This document shows, one piece after another, positions 16,755 to 24,319 of a stretch of DNA of 44,661 bases. Numbering within the stretch: position 1 is the first letter of the stretch; the number at the start of each line of letters is the position of its first letter. The translations under genes were made by a program, and so were the position numbers. Origin of the DNA: Bacillota bacterium. Its GTDB lineage: Bacteria > Bacillota > Clostridia > Peptostreptococcales > Anaerovoracaceae. The DNA lies in NCBI GenBank assembly GCA_017438285.1, contig JAFRVY010000122.1, forward strand, positions 1 through 44,661. The letters run 5' to 3'. Under the pieces are notes generated by a model, which was given only the letters and a program-made list of their open reading frames with translations, did not search any database and was not told the DNA's origin.

Positions 16755-17444
16755 TTATCTCTTGCGGCCTCTGCTTCTTCCGCCGCGGGCTTCGAAGTCA
16801 GCCCAGACCTCTTCCAGACAATCTTCGTCCAGTTCGCTATTACACTTCATTTCCATGATGGCTCTTCCTGCGGTGGTGAAGTTCTTGGTGATGCCCTCAC
16901 CGTCGTTAATATACGTTGCCGCTCGGCTTTCAGGAATTCCTATACGCGCTGCTTCGCTGACCGCATCAATATTTGCTCCGAGGAAGATGAACTCCCATCC
17001 GAACTTTTCCTTTTCGAGTTCGATCATCTTCTTGACCTTCTCGTAGCTGTATTCTCTACTGGAGTTTTCGTACCCATCGGTCGTAATGACGAATATCGTG
17101 TTGTCAGGAACGTCCTCGGCCTTTGCATGCCTATGACACATGCCGATATGGTTGATCGCTCTTCCCACTGCGTCCAGCAGAGCCGTACATCCCCTGGTGT
17201 AATACTCCTTCTCAGTGAGCGGCTCTACCTTCTCGATCGGAACTCTGTTGTGGATCACTTCGTGTCTGGTGTCAAACAGAACTGTCGACCAGGTGACTTC
17301 TCCCCCGTCCTCTTTCTGCTCTTTGAGCATGGAGTTGAAACCGCCGATGGTGTCGTCTTCAAGACCGCTCATGGATCCGCTTCTGTCCATGATGAAAACG
17401 ACTTCTACTTTCTTGTCCTTCTTGTTCTCTGTATTCTTTGCCAT
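16755..17444 (-). CDS. Soluble von Willebrand factor A domain protein
   Basis: This 229-residue protein is nearly all vWA domain. The MIDAS metal site begins DRSGS (D20, S22, S24), continues with RGCTALLDAVG and ends with TTDGYEN. There is no signal or membrane segment, so it is cytoplasmic, similar to TerY-type stand-alone vWA proteins of stress and tellurium-resistance loci. The C-terminus is an Arg/Gly tail (RGGRSRGRKR) that could bind nucleic acid or ADP-ribose polymers; this is inference. AGGGAGGT precedes the ATG. The gene follows the macro-domain gene by 93 bp, which suggests that the two work together. Confidence 0.85.
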   Translation of the reverse strand: MAKNTENKKDKKVEVVFIMDRSGSMSGLEDDTIGGFNSMLKEQKEDGGEVTWSTVLFDTRHEVIHNRVPIEKVEPLTEKEYYTRGCTALLDAVGRAINHIGMCHRHAKAEDVPDNTIFVITTDGYENSSREYSYEKVKKMIELEKEKFGWEFIFLGANIDAVSEAARIGIPESRAATYINDGEGITKNFTTAGRAIMEMKCNSELDEDCLEEVWADFEARGGRSRGRKR

Positions 17445-17513
17445 GATAACTACCTCCCTTTTGTTACCCTTTTTCTAACTTCTGGGGGTATCATAGCATC
17501 CTGACAAAGGCAA

Positions 17514-17536
17514 ATGGTCGCATGGGATGCGACATT
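17514..17536. other. Small hairpin between the macro and vWA genes
   Basis: GTCGCAT and ATGCGAC form a tight 7-bp inverted repeat (about 17516-17532) just after the macro gene's stop codon. Reading on the minus strand it lacks a T run, so it is a poor terminator. It may be a processing or attenuation element that lowers vWA and pepD expression. Confidence 0.35.
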
Positions 17537-17537
17537 T

Positions 17538-18743
17538 TTATCCGGCGAGCAAAGGCTCGTCGAAGTCAAACAGATACGTGTTTATATCATATATGTTATA
17601 GATTCTGTGCGTGATACAGTAGCCGACGATCAGGTCGAATCTATTGGCGGATGAAAGCGTGTACCCTGCTCTGGCCAGCAAATCCAGGGTCTCATCCAAA
17701 TTCAGCTTTAACGCAACCGCCAGAGCCAGCACCGTCCGCTTGGACGGCTTATAGTTGGCGTCGCTGCGGATTTTCGAGAAAAGCTTCCTGTCGATATTGG
17801 CCCGTTTATAGACTTCCGGATCCTTCAGGCCTTTGAGATCGATGATGCGGAAGAGCATCTCCTGGAAGGTCTCACCTTTCCCCTTGAGAACCCTTTTTAT
17901 GCCTTCTGCTGCTTCGCCGTGGAAGTCAGGAAGAAAATCAGCGCTAAGGGTAACTTCTGTCGGAATCCCATCTTCCTCGAAATCCATGCAGTAGGCGTCA
18001 TCGTTCTCCAACTTCTCCTGGGCTGCCCCTTCAGGTTCCCAAGGCTCATAAAGACTAACTTCCGTCTCCTTCAGAGCCTCTTCCTCGACTTTCCTGCGAT
18101 GTCTATCTATTCTTCGGTATGTCAGGCTGGTTCCGCCGGCAGAGTAGTTAATGTCATCACGAGTCCGCCGGGCGCTATACGCCCTGTGTCTGCGCAGTTC
18201 CTCAAGACGCTTACTGACTTCCGCCTCCTCCACATAGGTTTTGATGTCCGAGAAGGCTTTACCCGAGATGACAAAGGACTCCTTGTCATAAACGACCATG
18301 TAGACGTTCATGTCATGTGTAAACAGGAATGAGCTGATTTCGCTGATAGCGATTCTCAGCGCCTCATCCTTCGGGAAGCCGAGGGTCCCCGTGGAAATCA
18401 GCGGGAATGCGATGGATTCGCAGCCCAGTTCATCGGCAAGATTCAAAGAATTGCGGTAGCAGTTCGCAACGTCCTCATATTCTCCATGGCCGCCGCCCTC
18501 CCAGGCCGGCCCCACCGTGTGAATGATGTATTTCGCGTCGAGATCAAAAGCCGGTGTCTCCGCCGCCTGTCCGGGCTCCATCGGTCCTATCTTCGCACGC
18601 TCTGCAAGAAGCTTGTCCGCTCCCGCCGCTTCATAAATCGTGCTGTCCACACCTGCCCCAATGGCAACCTGCGGATTCGCCGTGTTAACAATGGCGTCTG
18701 CGCTGACTTTTGATATGTCGTTTCGAATAATATTAAGTGGCAT
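17538..18743 (-). CDS. Macro domain fused to a C-terminal HTH-like domain
   Basis: This 401-residue protein starts with a macro domain (about 1-170) that should bind ADP-ribose or O-acetyl-ADP-ribose: NDISKVSADAIVNTANP, GAGVDSTIYEAAG, YIIHTVGPAW and FPLISTGTLGFP. A charged linker (about 175-290) follows, then a helical domain (about 290-385) with KRANIDRKLFSKIRSDANYKPSKRT and LALAVALKLNLDETLDLLARAGY, resembling an XRE-type HTH. The same architecture is widespread in Firmicutes, so the fusion is not new, but its role is unclear. It may remove or sense ADP-ribosylation and act on DNA or a partner. Start: a GGGAGG lies about 10 bases upstream of the ATG. Downstream are a vWA protein and PepD. 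Confidence 0.87.
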   Translation of the reverse strand: MPLNIIRNDISKVSADAIVNTANPQVAIGAGVDSTIYEAAGADKLLAERAKIGPMEPGQAAETPAFDLDAKYIIHTVGPAWEGGGHGEYEDVANCYRNSLNLADELGCESIAFPLISTGTLGFPKDEALRIAISEISSFLFTHDMNVYMVVYDKESFVISGKAFSDIKTYVEEAEVSKRLEELRRHRAYSARRTRDDINYSAGGTSLTYRRIDRHRRKVEEEALKETEVSLYEPWEPEGAAQEKLENDDAYCMDFEEDGIPTEVTLSADFLPDFHGEAAEGIKRVLKGKGETFQEMLFRIIDLKGLKDPEVYKRANIDRKLFSKIRSDANYKPSKRTVLALAVALKLNLDETLDLLARAGYTLSSANRFDLIVGYCITHRIYNIYDINTYLFDFDEPLLAG

Positions 18744-18783
18744 CTCTATCTTCCTCCCTTGCCATATTCCCCCTTATACACCC

Positions 18784-18792
18784 ATTATACCA
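18784..18792 (-). promoter_or_regulatory. Extended -10 promoter of the macro-vWA-pepD group
   Basis: TGGTATAAT on the minus strand is an extended -10 about 40 bases upstream of the macro gene. The -35 region is poor. Confidence 0.55.
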
Positions 18793-18894
18793 TACGCGCC
18801 TAATCTTTCGCGGAACAACCCACAGGTGCTTTTGTTACAACGCGGTTGGACCTATTTCCGCGTTTAAGCCTTTGTCTAGAGCAAATGCCGCTGA

Positions 18895-18935
18895 AAACAA
18901 AAAAACGGTCGCCCTATTTTCGGACGACCGCCCTC
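18895..18935 (-). terminator. Terminator downstream of the 3-TM protein gene
   Basis: On the minus strand, GGCGGTCGTCCG pairs imperfectly with CGACCG across an AT-rich loop and is followed by TTTTTTTGTTTT. It ends transcription from the genes at 18964-21129. Confidence 0.8.
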
Positions 18936-18963
18936 ATACTATAACTTAAATACTCTGCGCCGT

Positions 18964-19230
18964 TTAATACAGAATATATCTAAAAATCACAAGAAGTAAA
19001 TACAGTAAGAAAAGCGCGCTTGCGACAACCATAAAAAAGATACTATTTCTGTTAGTCACACCTTTATGCACAATTATTAAGAGCATCAAAAGCGTTAATA
19101 GGATGCCACACACTCCAGCAGCTATAACCGGCCTTATGTCTAATCCGTTTTGTAAAGACAGGAGAACACCTTCTGTACCGGCAACGAGATACCCTGGTAA
19201 TAGTATCCACACACTTTTTATTCTTTTCAT
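18964..19230 (-). CDS. Small three-segment membrane protein
   Basis: This 88-residue protein is mostly hydrophobic with three likely membrane segments, near residues 8-25, 34-54 and 63-86, and a basic N-terminus (MKRIKS). GGAGGAG about 9 bases upstream supports the ATG. I recognise no family. It directly follows, by 18 bp, the remains of a small secreted-type protein gene, an arrangement seen for bacteriocins with membrane immunity proteins. The function remains unassigned. Confidence 0.65.
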   Translation of the reverse strand: MKRIKSVWILLPGYLVAGTEGVLLSLQNGLDIRPVIAAGVCGILLTLLMLLIIVHKGVTNRNSIFFMVVASALFLLYLLLVIFRYILY

Positions 19231-19248
19231 CGTTGCACATCTCCTCCA

Positions 19249-19578
19249 TTATTTATTCTTATAATATCCAACAACCTCTTTACCCGATGGGTAATAACAC
19301 TTATGACCTCCGTGCCATTTCCACCTGTATTTTATTTTAACATAATTGTATTTATCACTGTTATGCAGTTTTTTGTACATTTTGTTCCAGGTATCATACT
19401 CAATGTACTCATATATTGCATTGCTTATCTCCACTAACGACCATGCTGCCCCTGCTCCACCTAGCAAGGCAGCAGCTCTTTCTGCAAACGAGGCTGCGAG
19501 ATAGCCTGTGATACTAACTGATCCACTTGCTGTGGTTTTTGTATGTGCTTGTGTTACTGCATCGGTTTCATGATCAGC
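19249..19578 (-). pseudogene. N-terminally truncated small secreted-type protein
   Basis: An open frame without ATG runs from just after an in-frame stop at 19579-19581 to the stop at 19249. The encoded residues include TTASGSVSITGYLAASF, a Gly/Ala-rich hydrophobic stretch LLGGAGAAW, and an aromatic, Lys- and Tyr-rich tail with WHGGHKCYYPSGKEV. That pattern looks like the mature part of a small exported peptide or protein. The missing 5' part, including any signal peptide, would lie where the M28 peptidase gene ends: the frame overlaps the last 25 bases of that gene. A TTG start at 19467 (72 residues) is possible but has only a weak AAAGAG ahead of it. Either the gene was beheaded by a rearrangement or an unusual start is used. 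Confidence 0.5.
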
Positions 19579-20714
19579 TCAGTCAGCAGCGGAGAGTATA
19601 ACCTGAAGTGCTCCAGCGAGCGCCCCGGATAGTACTCCGCCATCGTCTCCAGCGTGTCATACTCCGTATTCATGATGATTCCGCCGTCGCCCACGGATTC
19701 GTCCCCAACATCCGTATACCCGATGTATGCGATGTCGTCATTGTTCGATTTCATATACCAGTTCGTCGCCTCGAAGTAGAGATACGGGATTCCCCTTTCC
19801 ATAAACGGCACATGGTCGCTTGCCGGAATCGTCATCGGGGAATAGTAGTGCAAAGACTCATCAACCGTATTCTCAGGGGCCGGGTTTGCAGGCGTCCACG
19901 GATTCGTGAACAGTCCCTTCGGATCAAGCTTCGGTCCCTTGCCGTGTTTCGCGTAATATCCGTCCAGATCCTCCGGACCATATACGTTCAGTCCCTGTGT
20001 CCTCGCAATATCACAGGCGTAGTCATAGGCTTCAAGCTGCGTGACTTCCCCGTTGTCCTCATCCGCAATGCCGCTGTACAGATTGCAGTAGTCACCGAAT
20101 CCGATCGCATCGATATTGATCATGTAGATCGTTGATTTTGCTTCTTTCTTCGTCAGTGAATCTGCAAAGGCTTCCGATCCGAATAGACCGCTTTCCTCCT
20201 CGTCAAAGAATACGAAGACTGTCGTCACGGGGAGCTTTTGCTTCTGCAGTCCGCGTGCAGTCGCAAGAAGCAAGGCGGTTCCGGAGCCGTTATCCCCAAC
20301 GCCATCCCCATCGTAGTGAGCTCCTGCGATGATCATCTTTGACGGGTCTTTCCCCTCGACGCGGAGGATGATGTTTTTGCCGTAGCAATCAGGAATGTCC
20401 TGCAATGTGATCTGAGATGAATCGTATCCCGCCTTTTCAAGCTCGGAAACGATCCACTGCTGCGCATTGTCATGGTCGCCGGCTCTGCCGGAACGGTCCT
20501 TCAAATACGTCCCAATGTATTCAAAGTAAAGCTGAGACTGCTCCGAGAAATCTCCCGATGCGTTCGTAACATCAGCATGCTCTGCCTCCGGAAGGCTTTC
20601 GAATGAGGCTGTCCTGTTATGGAACCATATTACCGCAACCGCGATAATTATTAGTATGCCTGCAGCTATAGCTATTTTCTTTTTTGTAGTCATCTTACTA
20701 TTTCGGTTGACCAT
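19554..20714 (-). CDS. Membrane-anchored M28-family aminopeptidase
   Basis: This 386-residue protein has a single N-terminal membrane segment (about 12-30, KIAIAAGILIIIAVAVIWF) and an extracytoplasmic peptidase domain. M28 ligands are present: AGAHYDGDG, GDNGSG, FDEEESG, MINIDAIG and ASDHVPF (last His). It would remove N-terminal residues from extracellular peptides. No Cys lipobox is present, so anchoring is by the helix. AGGAGAG precedes the ATG by 5 bases. The start overlaps the last 17 bases of the DUF2442-HTH gene, so translation is probably coupled even though the functions look unrelated. It may fall under the operator-bearing promoter at 21197. Confidence 0.9.
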   Translation of the reverse strand: MVNRNSKMTTKKKIAIAAGILIIIAVAVIWFHNRTASFESLPEAEHADVTNASGDFSEQSQLYFEYIGTYLKDRSGRAGDHDNAQQWIVSELEKAGYDSSQITLQDIPDCYGKNIILRVEGKDPSKMIIAGAHYDGDGVGDNGSGTALLLATARGLQKQKLPVTTVFVFFDEEESGLFGSEAFADSLTKKEAKSTIYMINIDAIGFGDYCNLYSGIADEDNGEVTQLEAYDYACDIARTQGLNVYGPEDLDGYYAKHGKGPKLDPKGLFTNPWTPANPAPENTVDESLHYYSPMTIPASDHVPFMERGIPYLYFEATNWYMKSNNDDIAYIGYTDVGDESVGDGGIIMNTEYDTLETMAEYYPGRSLEHFRLYSPLLTELIMKPMQ

Positions 20715-21129
20715 ATTCTCTCCTCATTGCATCCATAGATATTACCCATTGCTTACCATATTTACATACATCGATGCCATTTATCAATTTACCATAGGCA
20801 ATCGCTTTTCGCAGCGTACTCTCATTTAACCCCCACAATTTTGTGGCGTCCGAGAATGCCAGCAACCCATCAAATGGTGTTTTGACAGTCTTCCCGTTTT
20901 CATACAATTCCTCGCATCCTAAGTCGAGGTTATCATCCCAAACAACCCCATATCCGCCAGTATCAACTTGCACGCCATTGAACAACTCGGGATTCCTCTG
21001 GAATTCCCTAAAGGGCTTCCAACGTTCAAACAACAATTTGACATCGTATTTTTTTGTAATGCCCTCCGAAAACTGAACAAACAGATAATAGTCCGGAAGA
21101 GCACTGACTGATTTTATTTTGTGAAACAT
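20698..21129 (-). CDS. DUF2442 domain protein with C-terminal HTH
   Basis: This 143-residue protein has a DUF2442 fold at about 1-70 (HKIKSVSALPDYYLFVQFSEGITKKYDV...) and a C-terminal helix-turn-helix of excisionase/antitoxin style (AFSDATKLWGLNESTLRKAI, then YGKQWVIS). DUF2442 proteins are often found with DUF4160 partners in toxin-antitoxin-like pairs; no DUF4160 gene is visible here. The start at 21129 is set by AGAGGTGAT; the longer frame would begin inside the promoter at 21197-21225. That promoter holds a palindrome where a dimeric repressor could sit, so self-repression is likely. It overlaps the downstream M28 gene by 17 bp. Confidence 0.82.
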   Translation of the reverse strand: MFHKIKSVSALPDYYLFVQFSEGITKKYDVKLLFERWKPFREFQRNPELFNGVQVDTGGYGVVWDDNLDLGCEELYENGKTVKTPFDGLLAFSDATKLWGLNESTLRKAIAYGKLINGIDVCKYGKQWVISMDAMRREYGQPK

Positions 21130-21196
21130 ATTATCACCTCTATTTCTCAAGTGGATTGTGTTCTGATTGCTGAAAATACATACCCAACCCAAGGTC

Positions 21197-21225
21197 ATTA
21201 TATCACGATGTAGTGATATCGTCAA
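21197..21225 (-). promoter_or_regulatory. Near-consensus promoter with operator palindrome in the spacer
   Basis: On the minus strand TTGACG (21220-21225), a 17-base spacer and a perfect TATAAT (21197-21202). Positions 21200-21219 hold the inverted repeat ATATCAC-N6-GTGATAT, filling the spacer and reaching into the -10. A repressor bound there would block polymerase. The obvious candidate is the HTH protein encoded immediately downstream. Confidence 0.85.
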
Positions 21226-21271
21226 GTCGTTCTATTGTATGTGTAACCAAAGGAATGGCTTTATGTAACAA

Positions 21272-21303
21272 AAAGATCTGCAAGAGGTTGCAGATCTTTT
21301 TTG
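21272..21303. terminator. Bidirectional terminator between cysK and the DUF2442 promoter
   Basis: AGATCTGCAA pairs perfectly with TTGCAGATCT around a GAGG loop, flanked by A and T runs on both sides. It terminates metY-cysK transcripts. Confidence 0.9.
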
Positions 21304-21328
21304 GTTTCCGCTATATCTTTCAAACGTA

Positions 21329-22261
21329 TTATTCTGTAAACAGAGGCGTTGAGTAGTATCTGTCGCCGCTGTCAGGCAGCAGAGCCACGATGGTCTTGCC
21401 TTTATTCTCCGGCTTCTTCGCGTACTCAATGGCTGCGCTCAGCGCAGAGCCTGCCGATATGCCGACAGAGATCCCTTCGGTCTTCGCCAGGTACTTGGCG
21501 GCTGCAAAGGCCTCATCGCCGGTAGCTTTGTATATCTCATCATATACATCTGTGTTCAGCACGTCAGGAATGAATCCCGCGCCGATGCCCTGGATCTTAT
21601 GCGGTCCAGGCTGTCCTCCTGACAGCACCGGTGAATCCGACGGCTCGATGGCTATGACTTTGACGGCAGGGTTTTGTTCCTTCAGGTACTCGCCGGTTCC
21701 CGTGATCGTTCCGCCGGTTCCGACGCTGGCAAGGAAGATATCGACCTCGCCGTCTGTATCGTTCCAGATCTCCGGACCGGTCGTTTCTTTGTGAATGGCC
21801 GGATTTGCCGGGTTGACGAACTGTCCCGGAATGAATCCGCCAGGAATCTCCTTTGCCAGTTCCTCAGTCTTCTCGATGGCGCCCTTCATGCCCTTCGCGC
21901 CTTCGGTGAGGACGATCTCCGCACCGTAAGCCTTGAGGATGTTTCTTCTCTCGACGCTCATGGTCTCCGGCATGGTCAGGATTGCACGGTAGCCCTTCGC
22001 TGCGGCAACGACCGCAAGTCCGATTCCCGTATTGCCGGATGTCGGCTCTATGATAACTGCCCCTTCTTTTAAAACCCCTTTTGCTTCGGCGTCTTCGATC
22101 ATTGCCTTCGCGACTCTGTCCTTGACGCTTCCGGCCGGATTGAAGTACTCCAGTTTGACGAGCAGTCTTGCTTCCAGACCCAGGTCTTTTTCTATATTAC
22201 TCAGTTCCACCAATGGTGTATTCCCAATCAGTTCAATTGCTCCCTTGTAGATTTTTGACAT
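21329..22261 (-). CDS. cysK: Cysteine synthase (O-acetylserine sulfhydrylase)
   Basis: This 310-residue PLP enzyme makes cysteine from O-acetylserine and sulfide. The PLP lysine is K47 in NPAGSVKDR. The asparagine/substrate loop is PTSGNTGIG, the phosphate loop is VGTGGTITG, and the C-terminal active-site segment is [11 protein letters not shown]. Length and motifs match CysK rather than cystathionine beta-synthase. It is 12 bp downstream of metY, with a Shine-Dalgarno in the gap, so the two form an operon. The promoter at 23623 carries an operator shared with the Rrf2 gene, which would tie expression to sulfur or Fe-S status. Confidence 0.95.
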   Translation of the reverse strand: MSKIYKGAIELIGNTPLVELSNIEKDLGLEARLLVKLEYFNPAGSVKDRVAKAMIEDAEAKGVLKEGAVIIEPTSGNTGIGLAVVAAAKGYRAILTMPETMSVERRNILKAYGAEIVLTEGAKGMKGAIEKTEELAKEIPGGFIPGQFVNPANPAIHKETTGPEIWNDTDGEVDIFLASVGTGGTITGTGEYLKEQNPAVKVIAIEPSDSPVLSGGQPGPHKIQGIGAGFIPDVLNTDVYDEIYKATGDEAFAAAKYLAKTEGISVGISAGSALSAAIEYAKKPENKGKTIVALLPDSGDRYYSTPLFTE

Positions 22262-22273
22262 TGTATTTCCTCC

Positions 22274-23557
22274 TTATTTCGCTGCAGCGAATCCTCTCTC
22301 CCGATCCGCAATGATATCGTCTATGTGCTCCGTGCCGATCGAGAGTCTGATCGTGCTCGGTTTGATGTTTTGATCCAGCAGTTCCTCCTCGGTCAGCTGG
22401 GAATGGGTGGTCGATGCCGGGTGGATCACCAGACTCTTGACATCCGCCACGTTGGCCAGCAGTGAGAATATCTCAAGTCCGTCGATGAACTTCCACGCTT
22501 CCTCCTGTCCGCCTTTGATATCGAAGGTGAATATAGATCCTCCCCCATTCGGGAAGTACTTCTCGTACAGCGTGTGGTCCGGATGATCCGGCAGTGACGG
22601 GTGATTGACCTTACTGACCTGCGGATGTCCATCCAGGTATTCGATGACCTTCTTCGTATTCTCCGCATGACGGTCGAGCCTCAGCGAGAGCGTTTCCACA
22701 CCCTGCAAAAGCAGGAACGCGCTGAACGGCGAGATCGTCGCCCCGGTATCTCGAAGCAGTATCGCCCTGATGTATGTAACAAAGGCTGCAGGTCCCACCG
22801 CGTCGTAAAAAGATACGCCGTGATAGCTCGGGTTCGGATCTGCGATGTTCGGGAACTTGCCGCCTGCCTTCCAGTCGAACTTGCCTGCCTCAACTATTAT
22901 ACCACCGAGGGTTGTTCCGTGCCCACCCAGGAACTTGGTTGCTGAATGAACCACGATATCCGCGCCGTGCTCGATCGGTCTAATCAGGTATGGCGTCCCG
23001 AAGGTGTTGTCGATGACGAGGGGCAGCCCGTTTCTGTGCGCGATCTCCGCGACTGCATCGATGTCAGGAATATCGCTGTTCGGGTTCCCGAGGGTTTCCA
23101 GAAATATTGCTCTGGTGTTTTCCTTGATGGCGCTCTCCACTTCCGCCAGGTTATGTGCGTCAACGAAGGTCGTCTCAATGCCGTACTGCGGAAGGGTGTG
23201 CTCCAGAAGGTTGAAGGTTCCTCCGTAGATCGTCTTCTGCGCAACGATGTGTCCTCCGTTCGCCGCCAACGCCTGAATCGTGTACGTAATAGCCGCTGCG
23301 CCTGATGCGAGTGCCAGTGCCGCGCTTCCTCCCTCGAGCGCCGCCACCCTCTGCTCCAGAACATCCTGTGTGGAGTTGGTCAGTCTGCCGTAAATGTTGC
23401 CTGCGTCTGCCAGGCCGAATCTGTCCGCAGCGTGCTGTGCGCTGTGGAACACGTACGCCGTCGTCGCATAGATTGGAACCGCCCTGGCATCTGTTGCCGG
23501 ATCCGCCTGCTCCTGCCCTACGTGTAATTGCAAAGTCTCAAATTTGTATTCGCTCAT
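22274..23557 (-). CDS. metY: O-acetylhomoserine/O-acetylserine sulfhydrylase
   Basis: This 427-residue enzyme of the Cys/Met metabolism PLP family converts O-acetylhomoserine and sulfide to homocysteine (some members also make cysteine). The PLP lysine is K208 in HSATKFLGGHGTTLGG. YGRLTNSTQDVLEQRVAALEGG and the PLP-binding NTFGTPY are typical. The length of about 430 with the long insert matches MetY rather than MetB/MetC (about 390). It is the first gene of metY-cysK. AAGGAG lies upstream of the start. Confidence 0.93.
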   Translation of the reverse strand: MSEYKFETLQLHVGQEQADPATDARAVPIYATTAYVFHSAQHAADRFGLADAGNIYGRLTNSTQDVLEQRVAALEGGSAALALASGAAAITYTIQALAANGGHIVAQKTIYGGTFNLLEHTLPQYGIETTFVDAHNLAEVESAIKENTRAIFLETLGNPNSDIPDIDAVAEIAHRNGLPLVIDNTFGTPYLIRPIEHGADIVVHSATKFLGGHGTTLGGIIVEAGKFDWKAGGKFPNIADPNPSYHGVSFYDAVGPAAFVTYIRAILLRDTGATISPFSAFLLLQGVETLSLRLDRHAENTKKVIEYLDGHPQVSKVNHPSLPDHPDHTLYEKYFPNGGGSIFTFDIKGGQEEAWKFIDGLEIFSLLANVADVKSLVIHPASTTHSQLTEEELLDQNIKPSTIRLSIGTEHIDDIIADRERGFAAAK

Positions 23558-23622
23558 TTTATCTCCTTTTGTAGTATGTGATTATTCCCTATAACGATTG
23601 TTGTTACGGTTTGTGTGATGCC

Positions 23623-23651
23623 ATATTAACACTACTTACCTACCATGTCAA
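23623..23651 (-). promoter_or_regulatory. Consensus promoter of metY-cysK
   Basis: TTGACA (23646-23651) with a 17-base spacer and TAATAT (23623-23628) on the minus strand. The -35 and part of the spacer are covered by operator 1 (23636-23657), so repressor binding would exclude polymerase. Confidence 0.88.
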
Positions 23652-23657
23652 TAGGTA
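23636..23657. promoter_or_regulatory. Operator 1 for an Rrf2-family repressor
   Basis: The site reads TTACCT-N9-ATAGGTA, containing the dyad TACCT-N11-AGGTA. The same 13 defined bases with identical spacing recur 49 bp away in operator 2. Position over the metY-cysK -35 box indicates repression. Confidence 0.8.
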
Positions 23658-23671
23658 TTTAATGATTTTTC

Positions 23672-23701
23672 TTGTTAAGGCCTTTTACCTTGTAGTAAAA
23701 T
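23672..23701 (+). promoter_or_regulatory. Promoter of the Rrf2 regulator gene
   Basis: TTGTTA (23672-23677), an 18-base spacer and TAAAAT (23696-23701). Operator 2 covers the -10, which implies autorepression. Confidence 0.6.
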
Positions 23702-23706
23702 AGGTA
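23685..23706. promoter_or_regulatory. Operator 2 for an Rrf2-family repressor
   Basis: TTACCT-N9-ATAGGTA, identical in its defined positions and spacing to operator 1. It overlaps the regulator's -10 box and ends 18 bases before its start codon. Confidence 0.8.
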
Positions 23707-23724
23707 ATATAAAAGGAGACAAGT

Positions 23725-24147
23725 ATGATTTCAACGAGAGGCCGCTATGCGCTGCGCGTGATGATCGATCTGGCGCAGCATGAAGGTGAAGGCAACATCC
23801 CCCTTCAAAGCATTGCCGACAGGCAGGAAATATCAAAGAAATATCTGGAGACGATCGTAAAAGACCTGGTAAGAGCCGGACTCCTGAACGGAGTGAGCGG
23901 CAAAGGCGGGGGCTACAGCCTTTGCAGGAAGCCGGAAGACTATACGGTCGGCGAGATTTTGGAACTGATGGAAGGGACGCTTGCCCCTGTCGCCTGCCTT
24001 GCGGAAGATGCGGAGGTCTGCCCGAGAGCGGACGAGTGCCTGACGCTGCCAATGTGGAAAGAGTACTACCAGATGATTCACGAATTCTTTTACAGCAAGA
24101 AACTAAGCGATCTGCTGGGAAGCCGTGACCCGATTTATTATATTTAG
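23725..24147 (+). CDS. Rrf2-family regulator, IscR/CymR-like
   Basis: This 140-residue repressor has an N-terminal winged helix (STRGRYALRVMIDLAQ, IADRQEISKKYLETIVKDLVRAGLL, SGKGGGYSL). The recognition region and the SxxGRYAL opening are diagnostic of Rrf2. Residues C91, C99 and C105 match the three cluster-ligand cysteines of IscR (C92, C98, C104). Bacillus CymR, which represses cysteine genes, lacks them. So the protein looks IscR-like in sensing, but its operator placement is CymR-like: it is divergent from metY-cysK with two shared operators. It may couple an Fe-S cluster signal to sulfur assimilation. AAAAGGAGA precedes the ATG. Confidence 0.92.
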   Translation: MISTRGRYALRVMIDLAQHEGEGNIPLQSIADRQEISKKYLETIVKDLVRAGLLNGVSGKGGGYSLCRKPEDYTVGEILELMEGTLAPVACLAEDAEVCPRADECLTLPMWKEYYQMIHEFFYSKKLSDLLGSRDPIYYI

Positions 24148-24205
24148 GCAGTGCTTCTTTATCGTTCTGCCGCTTTAATATCTTAATAGACTGTTGTGTT
24201 TTTTC

Positions 24206-24235
24206 TTGCAGTTAGAGCGGCTCTTGTAGTACAAT
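24206..24235 (+). promoter_or_regulatory. Promoter of the secreted PPC-like protein gene
   Basis: TTGCAG (24206-24211), an 18-base spacer and TACAAT (24230-24235), 84 bases before the start codon. This leaves an untranslated leader of about 75 bases. Confidence 0.6.
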
Positions 24236-24263
24236 ATACACATCCGTTAGATGATTTAGGGTC

Positions 24264-24290
24264 AATCGGAACCTTAATCCGATTTTTTAT
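24264..24290 (+). terminator. Hairpin plus T run in the leader of the secreted protein gene
   Basis: AATCGG pairs with CCGATT across a 9-base loop and is followed at once by six T. It lies between the promoter and the coding region, so it may attenuate that gene or end a short leader RNA. A read-through terminator of the Rrf2 gene is also possible. Confidence 0.5.
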
Positions 24291-24319
24291 TTCCAGTCTA
24301 GAGAGGAGTGTATAAAAAA

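Noticed and set aside
21130-21225. A 32-residue N-terminal extension of the DUF2442 protein
   Set aside because: It would start inside the -35 box of the promoter and lacks a ribosome site.
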